64,000 nt of DNA from Candidatus Parcubacteria bacterium. Its GTDB lineage: Bacteria; Patescibacteriota; Saccharimonadia; Saccharimonadales; UBA4665. Each line of letters starts with the position of its first letter. Within the stretch, counting starts at the first letter, position 1. The DNA is taken from contig JAEYSX010000002.1 in the NCBI GenBank assembly GCA_023434325.1, forward strand, positions 222,230-286,229, read 5' to 3'. The position numbers and the translations under genes were made by a program. A model generated the notes under the pieces. It was not told where the DNA came from. It did no database searches and worked only from the letters and a program-made list of their open reading frames with translations. Of the stretch, positions 16,388-23,643 are shown in pieces.

Positions 16388-17560
16388 CTATCTGTAGTAC
16401 GTGTTGTAATTACACGCAGCCGGACCACCGGTCATGTGCGCGTAGATAGCGATGCTACCGTCGCTGTGCTCGACAATTGCGACGTAGCCATAGGGGTTGC
16501 TCGACGTACCGAGCAATGCATCAGAACAACCGCGATACATGTATCCGCCCTTGATTGCACGGATCTGTGTACCCTGTCCGGCCGCGTAGTCGATGCCCGG
16601 GTGGTGCCCGCTTACATACGCAGAGTTTGCGACCCAGAACCCTTGGCTTACCCACCCGTTAACTGGCGAATGCTCGATATATGGTTGCGGGTTCACAACC
16701 GAACCATTCCTTCGGACCTCTAAGTGCAAGTGAGGACCGGTAGACAGCCCGGTGCTACCAACACCACCGATCGGGTCCCCAGCGGCGACGGCGCCCACTG
16801 GAGCCGAACGATAGCTACCCGAACCAACAGAGCGTGCGATAGCAGCCTCGGCCTCGGCCAGCTGTTTACGCTGGTTTTCGATAAGCGCCTGGAACTTAGC
16901 CTCCTCGCCGCGAGTTATGTTGAGCAAGCTTTGCTGCTCACCACGCTTCTCGTCCAACAAGGCACGCTGTCCTCGTTGCTGATCGAGCAGCTTTTGGACC
17001 TCGTCCTGCTTGGTCTGTAACTGAGCCTTTAGGAGCTTAATCTTCTCTACCGTGGTCTTAATCTTGTCCTGTACCGCATTTCGGTACTGCTCTTTGTCTA
17101 CGAACTCACTCAGATCTTTGCTTGTCGCCAAAATCTCAATAGTACTAACGTCGCCCTCAAAGTACATCGCACGAATGTTCGCACCCAGGACGTTGCGCTG
17201 GCGCTCCAGTTCCCTGTTATTTTCCTCGATTTCGAGCTTTAACTCGTCGATCTGAACCGACAATAGCTCGATCTGCTGGTTGACGAGCGATATCTCGCCG
17301 TTGATCTCGTCGATCTTGGCTTGCAGGGTCTTTGCCTTGTCATGATGTTCGGCAGCCTTTTTTTGATTCTCGGCGATCTCGGCACGGAGTTGTTCTGATC
17401 TGCGCTGCAGGTCGCTTACACTGGCCGCGTCACTGTGCGGCGCAGGTATATAAATAGCTACTCCTAATAAAATGGCGGCGACAATGGTCAGTGTTCTGGC
17501 CAAGTGCTGACGTCGCTCGATTGCTGCGCGCAGATTGCGAATTATTGCGATTTTACCCAT
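16388..17560 (-). CDS. EnvC-like coiled-coil protein with M23 domain in permuted motif order
   Basis: A 390-residue exported protein: N-terminal hydrophobic segment (TLTIVAAILLGVAIYIPA, 23-40), a long coiled coil (about 46-245), then a LytM/M23 region. In normal M23 domains HxxxD comes first and HxH last. Here GPHLHLEVRRNG (H277, H279) comes first, and GHHPGIDYAA (H320, D324) and IYAHM (H375) follow. All metal and catalytic residues are present, but in circularly permuted order. With ftsE and ftsX directly upstream it should be the wall hydrolase or activator controlled by FtsEX, as EnvC or PcsB/CwlO are elsewhere. A mini-ORF of 9 codons overlaps the start. Confidence 0.85.
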   Translation of the reverse strand: MGKIAIIRNLRAAIERRQHLARTLTIVAAILLGVAIYIPAPHSDAASVSDLQRRSEQLRAEIAENQKKAAEHHDKAKTLQAKIDEINGEISLVNQQIELLSVQIDELKLEIEENNRELERQRNVLGANIRAMYFEGDVSTIEILATSKDLSEFVDKEQYRNAVQDKIKTTVEKIKLLKAQLQTKQDEVQKLLDQQRGQRALLDEKRGEQQSLLNITRGEEAKFQALIENQRKQLAEAEAAIARSVGSGSYRSAPVGAVAAGDPIGGVGSTGLSTGPHLHLEVRRNGSVVNPQPYIEHSPVNGWVSQGFWVANSAYVSGHHPGIDYAAGQGTQIRAIKGGYMYRGCSDALLGTSSNPYGYVAIVEHSDGSIAIYAHMTGGPAACNYNTYYR

Positions 17561-17605
17561 TTGTGTACACTTTTTGTTTCATGGTATCTAAGCATTAGTA
17601 CTTCC

Positions 17606-17634
17606 ATAGTAGCACTGCTCCCCCATGTTGACAA
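17606..17634 (-). promoter_or_regulatory. Promoter of the M23 gene
   Basis: TTGTCA (17629-17634), 17-base spacer, TACTAT (17606-17611) on the minus strand, about 45 bases before the ATG. It allows the M23 gene to be transcribed apart from ftsEX. Confidence 0.5.
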
Positions 17635-17670
17635 ATTCCCCTTGTTACTAATTTCGCTAACAGATTGTGT

Positions 17671-18609
17671 TTAGTTCGTCTTGAATTTTAGGTACCGCCT
17701 GGTCGCAATAGTAGATGATACGGCACCTATCAATATACCAAGTACAAGCTGCATGGTCAAAAGCACCCAAAAGTTCGAGCGGAAGTATTCGGCTGCGTAG
17801 TTTATATCGAGCAGACCAAGACTCGTTGCCTGTAGTGCAGAACTCGAGGCCACGAACAAAGCATTGATAAGCGTCACCGATATAATCGCCGAAAGAATAC
17901 CGTAAATGACAGTCTCTACCACAAACGGGCCGCGGATGTACCAGGTAGTGGCGCCGAGCAATCGCATGATGGTCAGCTCCTCGCGGCGGTTAAAGATTGT
18001 CATCTGGATCGTGTTAAAGATAATGAGCATCGAGATAAAAGCAAACACCAGCACCGCAACCACACCTGCGCGCTGCAATAGGTTGGTCGCGTGGGCAATT
18101 TTATCTATCGCCTCTTTGCGATCGTCACGGTACGACACTTCTTCCCACAATTCCACATTTTGCGGCTGGTTCAAAAATTCGCGTATTTCCTCTACTTTGT
18201 TCAGATCCTTGGGCTTAACCTGAATTGTGGCCGGCAATGGGTTGTCTGTCTCGTTGATCGCGCTTAATAGCTCAGGGTTATTCGCGTTAATCTCGCGGTA
18301 GCGCTCGAGTGACTGCTCTTTTGACAGATAGTTAGCGCTCTGGGCGTTAGGCAGCGCCTGTAATTCCTTAGTTAACTCCTCACCTCTCGCCTGATCGGTC
18401 GAATCCTTAAGATATACCGATACGTCAATGCGGTCGGTTATCTGTGTGATGGTGTTAGAAAACGTCGCATTGGTAATAACAGAGAACAATATGATGGTGA
18501 GCGTGATGATCATCACTGCCATGGCGGCAATAGCCAGCCAGGCATTACGCACAAAATTGATAGCCCCCGCGTTAATAATGCGGGCTAACGTGACTAGGTT
18601 TCTGTTCAT
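17671..18609 (-). CDS. ftsX: Cell division protein FtsX
   Basis: Permease-like subunit of FtsEX. The 312-residue product has an N-terminal TM helix (WLAIAAMAVMIITLTIILFS), a large outside loop (about 55-170) that would contact the M23 partner, and three C-terminal TM helices with the MRLLGATTWYIRGPFVVETV segment typical of FtsX. It couples ATP hydrolysis by FtsE to activation of a wall hydrolase outside. It lies 49 bases after ftsE. Confidence 0.96.
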   Translation of the reverse strand: MNRNLVTLARIINAGAINFVRNAWLAIAAMAVMIITLTIILFSVITNATFSNTITQITDRIDVSVYLKDSTDQARGEELTKELQALPNAQSANYLSKEQSLERYREINANNPELLSAINETDNPLPATIQVKPKDLNKVEEIREFLNQPQNVELWEEVSYRDDRKEAIDKIAHATNLLQRAGVVAVLVFAFISMLIIFNTIQMTIFNRREELTIMRLLGATTWYIRGPFVVETVIYGILSAIISVTLINALFVASSSALQATSLGLLDINYAAEYFRSNFWVLLTMQLVLGILIGAVSSTIATRRYLKFKTN

Positions 18610-18658
18610 GAATGCTTAATACCCCTCACTTCGAAGCTGTGGAGCCGACTATCCCAGC

Positions 18659-19342
18659 TCATACCTTATACTCGGCTTTGGCCATATCGCTCGCGATTTG
18701 GCCGTGCTGCACCGTGACAACGCGGCGCTTTAGTTTATTAACGATTTCTTGGTTGTGCGTAGTTAGCAGTACCGTCGTGCCAAAGCGGTTAATCTTCTCT
18801 AGTACCTTAATAACATCCCAAGCGTGCTTAGGATCGAGGTTACCTGTCGGCTCATCGGCAATCAATATTTTAGGCTGACGTACAATGGCACGAGCAATCG
18901 CCACGCGCTGACGCTCGCCACCAGAGAGTTCCATTGGCATGCGGTTTTCTTTGCCGCGCAGATTAACAATCTCGAGGACCTTTGGCACGGTCGCCTTGAT
19001 CTCGTGGTTGGTCGCACCAACGATCTCGAGCGCAAAAGCCACGTTCTCGAATACGGTGCGATTAGGAAGCAACTTGAAGTCCTGAAACACCACACCAATC
19101 TTGCGGCGCAGCATAGGAATGTCTTTGTCTTTGAGTTTGTCGTAGTCTATACCGCCGACGACAATCTTGCCGCTGGAGGGACGTTCTTCGCGGGTCAACA
19201 ACTTAAGCAGCGTGGATTTTCCTGCCCCACTCTGCCCTACGACGATCACGAATTCCTTTGGTTCGACGTGCAAATTCACGCGATCCAAAGCCGGGGTCGC
19301 GATCTTACCGTACGTCTTTGTTACCCTATCCAATAAAATCAT
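18659..19342 (-). CDS. ftsE: Cell division ATP-binding protein FtsE
   Basis: ABC ATPase of FtsEX, 227 residues. Walker A GQSGAGKST (36-44), Q-loop VFQDFKLLPNRTV, signature LSGGERQRVAIARA, Walker B ILIADEPTGNLDP and the H-loop TTHNQE are all intact. A TATACT box 10 bases before the ATG could drive a nearly leaderless transcript. The gene heads the cluster ftsE-ftsX-M23-ctpA. Confidence 0.97.
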   Translation of the reverse strand: MILLDRVTKTYGKIATPALDRVNLHVEPKEFVIVVGQSGAGKSTLLKLLTREERPSSGKIVVGGIDYDKLKDKDIPMLRRKIGVVFQDFKLLPNRTVFENVAFALEIVGATNHEIKATVPKVLEIVNLRGKENRMPMELSGGERQRVAIARAIVRQPKILIADEPTGNLDPKHAWDVIKVLEKINRFGTTVLLTTHNQEIVNKLKRRVVTVQHGQIASDMAKAEYKV

Positions 19343-19360
19343 GGCTAACCCCAGTATATA

Positions 19361-19395
19361 AAAAAACTGCCAGCTAGAAAAGGCTGACAGTTTTT
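19361..19395. terminator. Intrinsic terminator between the small gene and ftsE
   Basis: AAAAAACTGCCAGC, an 8-base loop, GCTGACAGTTTTT: a stem with one mismatch and A/T tails on both sides, so it can work in both directions. It ends the minus-strand transcript of the 39-residue gene just before the ftsE promoter. Confidence 0.8.
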
Positions 19396-19422
19396 GCGAG
19401 ATATTGATCTAGGGTTTAACCG

Positions 19423-19542
19423 CTAGATTGGTTTATCCCTGGATGTGTCGGTCACCAGCTCGTGATTGTGCGTGCTGCGCGTTACGACAGTCGGTTCTAA
19501 TTTTGTGCTTGCTGGGATGTATGTAACGGTAATTTTTGTCAT
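19423..19542 (-). CDS. Small protein of 39 residues, unassigned
   Basis: ATG at 19540-19542, TAG at 19423-19425. The product starts MTKITVTYIPAST and ends with VTDTSRDKPI; it is polar, Thr-rich and has no membrane segment. It has its own apparent promoter (TTGACA at 19611-19616), a perfect 21-bp palindrome in the promoter, an AAGGAG box 15 bases before the ATG and a terminator 28 bases after the stop. The complete transcription unit is the main argument that the gene is real. Function unknown. Confidence 0.6.
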   Translation of the reverse strand: MTKITVTYIPASTKLEPTVVTRSTHNHELVTDTSRDKPI

Positions 19543-19589
19543 ATCGTTTTTGTTTTTCTCCTTTTTTGTGTTTGTATGACACTATTAAC

Positions 19590-19616
19590 ATTAGCATTAT
19601 TTATGCTAATTGTCAA
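19590..19616 (-). promoter_or_regulatory. Promoter -35 with operator palindrome for the small gene
   Basis: TTGACA (19611-19616) is followed directly by the perfect inverted repeat ATTAGCAT-N5-ATGCTAAT (19590-19610), which fills the -35/-10 spacer. This resembles sites of phage-type or toxin-antitoxin XRE repressors. The -10 itself (TAATGT) is weak. Confidence 0.55.
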
Positions 19617-19632
19617 TATTGTTACCTATGTA

Positions 19633-20178
19633 TTACGGTAACGATTCCGTACGCATGTCCACGGGCACTGCCCTTCCGATTTTGTCTACCAGACATAGGC
19701 GCAGCTGGGGCTCTTGCTGCATACCCCGTACGATATTCCCACCGTACTCGGCAATCTGCGCGGTCGTCAAACCAAATCGGAGCTGCATTTCTTGCGATAC
19801 AGACCATGCGCCTGGCTTAACCAAAGGGCGCATCTGCGGGTCTAAACCTGCATGTACAGTCGGTAGATGTAAAGGCAATAATTCCCTAGGCGGCTCCTCG
19901 ATGGACTCACTGTCGCGCAAATAAGGGCGCAGACCATGCCGCACGGCGAGCACAGCAATACTGCCGGCATAAATCGCCCTGGTTAAGCGCGCACCGACCG
20001 TGTGAGCCTCCGGCATCGCACCATCGTTCGCTGACTCCAAAAACAACCGTAAGGGGCTGCGCACCCTATACAGACGCATCGAAACCCAGTTGCCCCTCCT
20101 CATATCCTCTGGCGGTTCGTGCATCTTACTAAACCGATTAAGCTGCCTGAATGTCCTCCACGTACCAAATTCCGCCAT
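19633..20178 (-). CDS. Hypothetical protein, 181 residues
   Basis: I do not recognise it. The product is Arg- and Pro-rich and soluble, starting MAEFGTWRTFRQLNRFSK, with RAIYAGSIAVLAVRHGLR in the middle and FGLTTAQIAEYGGNIVRGM toward the end. The frame stays open upstream of the ATG into the end of prfB (WDRY precedes Met), without another start codon, so the gene may be a 5'-truncated remnant or simply start at this ATG; GGGTGGGA lies 8 bases upstream and may serve as ribosome site. It follows prfB by 35 bases on the same strand. Confidence 0.55.
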   Translation of the reverse strand: MAEFGTWRTFRQLNRFSKMHEPPEDMRRGNWVSMRLYRVRSPLRLFLESANDGAMPEAHTVGARLTRAIYAGSIAVLAVRHGLRPYLRDSESIEEPPRELLPLHLPTVHAGLDPQMRPLVKPGAWSVSQEMQLRFGLTTAQIAEYGGNIVRGMQQEPQLRLCLVDKIGRAVPVDMRTESLP

Positions 20179-20213
20179 GTACCGATCCCACCCAACTTTT
20201 AAATCTAAAAAAT

Positions 20214-21299
20214 CTAAGTACCGAGCGTGTGCTCGAGATATGCCTGGATAATCTCGTCGAGGTTGCCGTCAAGCACGCCGTCAACGTCACTCGTTTCGTA
20301 CCGAGTACGAAGGTCCTTTACCTGTTTGTATGGATGGAGGACGTACGAGCGAATCTGGTTGCCCCACTCTGCCGATTGGTTGGGACCTTTAAGCTCGCTG
20401 AGTTTTTCTTGGTGCTGTTCCATTTGTAACTGAATCAGACGCGAGCGCAAAATCGTCATAGCGGTTTCTTTGTTTTGCAGCTGGCTGCGCTCGTTTTGAA
20501 TCGCAACCACAATGCCTGTCGGAATATGCGTAATGCGAACGGCACTATCTGTCGTGTTGACGCTTTGACCACCGTGGCCGCCACTGCGATACACATCGAC
20601 GCGCAAGTCTTTTTCGTCAATCTCCAAATCCTCGGGCCGGTCCACCTTGGGCAAAATGTCTACCTTTGCAAAGCTGGTCTCGCGCGAGGAGGCCGAGTTA
20701 AACGGGCTCAGACGAACTAAGCGATGTACGCCGTGTTCGCCGCATAATTTGCCGTAGGCAAAATCACCCTCTATCTCGAGCGTGGCGCTTTTGAGTCCCG
20801 CCTCGTCGCCTGCGGTCTCGTCTACCATCTTTATCGTGTAGCCGTTTTGCTCTGCCCAGCGGATGTACATTCGCAACAACATCTGCACCCAATCTTGGGC
20901 ATCAGTTCCGCCTGCCCCGGCATAGATGCTCATGATCACGTCGTGACTGTCGTATTTGCCGCCAAACTTTAACTCTTCTTTTAGCTCGGCAAAGCGAGTC
21001 GTGAGACTGTTGAGCTCGCCCTCTAACTCTGGGCGCATGGTGTCATCACCCAAATCAAACATTTCGGCTAGATCTTCGACACCCTTTTGCAAAGTAACCC
21101 ACGGCTGCGTGCGGCGCTCCAGTTTTGCTTGCTCTTTGGCGACATTCTGCGCGCGCTTGGGATCGTCCCAAAAATCAGGCGCAGCAGCCTTTGCATCTAG
21201 CTCTGATTTTTGCGCAAGCAACCCCTTAATATCTATGCGTTCGCAAGCCTCCTGCACTAGAGTGCGCAAATCCAATGCCGACTGTTTAAGATCATCCAT
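20214..21299 (-). CDS. prfB: Peptide chain release factor 2
   Basis: Terminates translation at UGA and UAA. The 361-residue product has the RF2 anticodon-mimic tripeptide SPF (in RLSPFNSASSRETSF) and the GGQ loop ([15 protein letters not shown]). Many bacterial prfB genes contain an in-frame UGA near codon 25 for autoregulatory +1 frameshifting; this frame is continuous through that region, so the control is absent. Its presence shows that UGA is a stop in this organism, unlike in Gracilibacteria and Absconditabacteria. A TATACT box lies 8 bases before the ATG with no Shine-Dalgarno, which suggests a leaderless mRNA. Confidence 0.97.
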   Translation of the reverse strand: MDDLKQSALDLRTLVQEACERIDIKGLLAQKSELDAKAAAPDFWDDPKRAQNVAKEQAKLERRTQPWVTLQKGVEDLAEMFDLGDDTMRPELEGELNSLTTRFAELKEELKFGGKYDSHDVIMSIYAGAGGTDAQDWVQMLLRMYIRWAEQNGYTIKMVDETAGDEAGLKSATLEIEGDFAYGKLCGEHGVHRLVRLSPFNSASSRETSFAKVDILPKVDRPEDLEIDEKDLRVDVYRSGGHGGQSVNTTDSAVRITHIPTGIVVAIQNERSQLQNKETAMTILRSRLIQLQMEQHQEKLSELKGPNQSAEWGNQIRSYVLHPYKQVKDLRTRYETSDVDGVLDGNLDEIIQAYLEHTLGT

Positions 21300-21307
21300 T
21301 TACGACC

Positions 21308-21313
21308 AGTATA
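21308..21313 (-). promoter_or_regulatory. -10 box, leaderless start of prfB
   Basis: TATACT on the minus strand, 8 bases before the prfB ATG. Confidence 0.5.
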
Positions 21314-21349
21314 GCGTATCTGGACTTCTCAGGCCATGTGAACCGCCAC

Positions 21350-21378
21350 TTGTAAAATAATCCCTAGCCCGCTATGAT
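21350..21378 (+). promoter_or_regulatory. Promoter of the Pro-rich hypothetical gene
   Basis: TTGTAA (21350-21355), 17-base spacer, TATGAT (21373-21378), 30 bases before the ATG at 21409. Confidence 0.55.
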
Positions 21379-21408
21379 ACCTCCGTCCTACAATCAGAAT
21401 CAGATATT

Positions 21409-22242
21409 ATGAGCCTAGCTACTGCCAGAATTCCCGGACTACCCCACCCACGCCCGCCAGCATCTCTCGAGACGTTTGGAGCTGAGAATTTATACCCCTC
21501 TGGACACCCCGATGACTCTACAGGCGGATCAGAATATCCGAGGCCACCCTCCCCTAGCATTCCCCCACTCAATCACGGCACAAGGCAGGCGGATCGTCCC
21601 TATCACTTAACATCGTGGACATCAAAAAACGCCCATGCATCAGACGGTACTTCTGCACCCACTCTCGGTAGTGACGGCACACTGCAAGCCTCAGAGAACG
21701 ACATCTTCGTATACCACCCTTTGAATAATCCAAACATCGCTGGTGGTGTTGTACCAAAAAATACAAAACGCGCCCTACGTCCTGGTACGAATGTTGTGAT
21801 AATTCCACCCGCGTCAACAAACCCGGACGTCCCCAATTTTGCCATATACCACGCCGTCTCTAGCACGGCCGATAAAGTGGATTTGAGTAGCCCAGAGGCC
21901 AGTCGTATAATCGCAGAGCGCCTAAACGGTCAGACAAACCACGGCGAGCAGGTCCATGTAGCCATCATCAACGTAGAAGACAGTATGAAATTAAAGTCGA
22001 ATCAAACAAAACGCCACCTCCGTTTGACTCGATCAATTGGCTCGGCGCTACTTACCACAGCAGGAATAGTAGGAATGAAATACAACATGGACACCGAAGC
22101 CCTTGCCGCTAGCCTAGCGGCCGCAGTACTTATCACGGATGATGTCATGCAAGCAGGATTGCGAATGGTCCGCGGCGAATTCAAGCCATGGCGCAAAAGA
22201 AATCCTCTACATCACGGCGCGGTTACCTCTGAACCAAAATAA
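21409..22242 (+). CDS. Hypothetical protein with Pro-rich N-terminus and C-terminal hydrophobic segments
   Basis: Not recognised. The 277-residue product has a disordered Pro/Ser/Gly-rich first third (for example HPRPPASLETFG), a middle part that looks folded (NDIFVYHPLNNPNIAGGV; RPGTNVVIIPPAS; GEQVHVAIINVED), and a C-terminal region with two short hydrophobic stretches (SIGSALLTTAGIVGMKY and LAASLAAAVLITDDVMQAG) ending in a basic tail. It is the only plus-strand gene between 11 and 31 kb and has its own promoter. No Shine-Dalgarno is evident. Confidence 0.65.
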   Translation: MSLATARIPGLPHPRPPASLETFGAENLYPSGHPDDSTGGSEYPRPPSPSIPPLNHGTRQADRPYHLTSWTSKNAHASDGTSAPTLGSDGTLQASENDIFVYHPLNNPNIAGGVVPKNTKRALRPGTNVVIIPPASTNPDVPNFAIYHAVSSTADKVDLSSPEASRIIAERLNGQTNHGEQVHVAIINVEDSMKLKSNQTKRHLRLTRSIGSALLTTAGIVGMKYNMDTEALAASLAAAVLITDDVMQAGLRMVRGEFKPWRKRNPLHHGAVTSEPK

Positions 22243-22256
22243 CGCCGGGATGTACT

Positions 22257-23558
22257 TTAACTATTCTCGGGTTTATCCCAAAGCGGTTTGATCTGCTTGT
22301 ATAGATCGTTTGCAAAGGCTTTGTCGCAATTACTGAGGATCCCAAGACCCCAGATTTGATCCGCAAATAGTGCGGTCGAGATTTCAACGATGTCCGATTT
22401 GGTAACTGCCTTGATGCGGTCCGGCACTTTGTAGTAATCCTCTACGACCTCGTTAAAGAAGTAGCTTTCGCTGTAGCCGCCAGCAACACCGGCGACAGTT
22501 TGCGCACTACGCTGGAAGCGACCAAGCGCGTAGGCTTTGGCTGCCTCGATATCTTCGGAAGCAATCTCTCCGCGGAACACATTGGTCAGCTCATCGCCAA
22601 CAATCTCGAACAATGCCGGTGCGTTGCGCTGCGATACCTGGGCGCCAAACCACCAGTTGCTCGACAGCTTGGCCTGGCCGTAGCCGCTGCTCATGCCGTA
22701 CACCAAACCGCGCTCGCGAGCCGTACCCAAAATTTTGGAATACAACGTCTCTGTCAGCATGGTGTTGACGAGATTAAGTGCATCGGTCTCGGGATCAGTC
22801 ATGCGCCGAAGCATAAAGCTATCGATGTAAAAGTATAGGTTTTTAACGGTGTCGTTGTGGATGTACACCGGGCCTGCCTGGGGCTTGGGCTTCTCTGTCG
22901 GCAGGTCAATGCGCGACCTTCCCATCGGCAGCTCGATTTGCTCCATAATCTCGAATATTATATCGCCGCGCTTTTGTGCCAGGTTTCCGGCGATAATAAA
23001 GCGCAAGTTACGGGTAGTATGCGTACGCTCGTAATGTTCGCGAACATCGCTCACCGTCACGTTATCCATCAGCTTAAGCCGCTCTTCGTCGGTCTTGGCC
23101 ATAAAGCCGTACTCCTGGCGCAGCTTGAGGCTTAGGTGACGGAAGTGGTTGTTACTGCGTGCGGTGAGCTCCTCGCGTACATTCCCTGCTTCGGCGTCAA
23201 ACTCATCAGCCAAAAACAATGGCTTGGTGATTGCCAGCAGCATGAGATCTAGGATTCGGTCCCATTCAAAATCCGCACACTCTGCCTCGTAACTAATCTC
23301 GTACACGCTGGTGCTCGCGTTGCTGTATGCGCCGTTTTTCTCTATCTCTGCCTGGAACAGGCGGCTCTTTGGGTAGCGCTCGTTGGCTCCCAAAAGCATG
23401 TGCTCCATAAGATGCGGCGTTTCCCACTTTTCGGGCTGCACCAGATATTCACCGGCTCGAAAGTTGAACTCGAAGCTCATTACCGACGCGTCCGGTACGT
23501 GAATCAGTAGGCCCTTGGCGCCGTTTTTTAGTTTGACTTCGGTGACTGTGTGCTTCAT
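22257..23558 (-). CDS. M16 family zinc metallopeptidase
   Basis: A 433-residue peptidase of the insulinase/processing-peptidase family. The inverted zinc motif HLMEH (in PHLMEHMLLGANERYP, about residues 49-64) is intact, a later Glu of EAGNVREEL fits the third ligand, and the C-terminal half has the substrate-binding RERGLVYGMSSGY pair. It has no signal peptide. Two-domain M16 proteins of this size act as dimers on short peptides. It is in the secA-hpf-serS direction, 85 bases after secA. Confidence 0.9.
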   Translation of the reverse strand: MKHTVTEVKLKNGAKGLLIHVPDASVMSFEFNFRAGEYLVQPEKWETPHLMEHMLLGANERYPKSRLFQAEIEKNGAYSNASTSVYEISYEAECADFEWDRILDLMLLAITKPLFLADEFDAEAGNVREELTARSNNHFRHLSLKLRQEYGFMAKTDEERLKLMDNVTVSDVREHYERTHTTRNLRFIIAGNLAQKRGDIIFEIMEQIELPMGRSRIDLPTEKPKPQAGPVYIHNDTVKNLYFYIDSFMLRRMTDPETDALNLVNTMLTETLYSKILGTARERGLVYGMSSGYGQAKLSSNWWFGAQVSQRNAPALFEIVGDELTNVFRGEIASEDIEAAKAYALGRFQRSAQTVAGVAGGYSESYFFNEVVEDYYKVPDRIKAVTKSDIVEISTALFADQIWGLGILSNCDKAFANDLYKQIKPLWDKPENS

Positions 23559-23643
23559 AAGGCTGAAATATCGACTCTGCTTCCTGGAATCTGGCGCAAA
23601 CCCTCTCCCACTACGTGATTTTTATTCTAAAGTTTAGCATGAA

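Noticed and set aside
20160..20200. GGGTGGGATCGG before the 181-residue gene resembles the T-box sequence
   Set aside because: No T-box stem I, no antiterminator, and it lies directly at the ribosome site of a non-synthetase gene.
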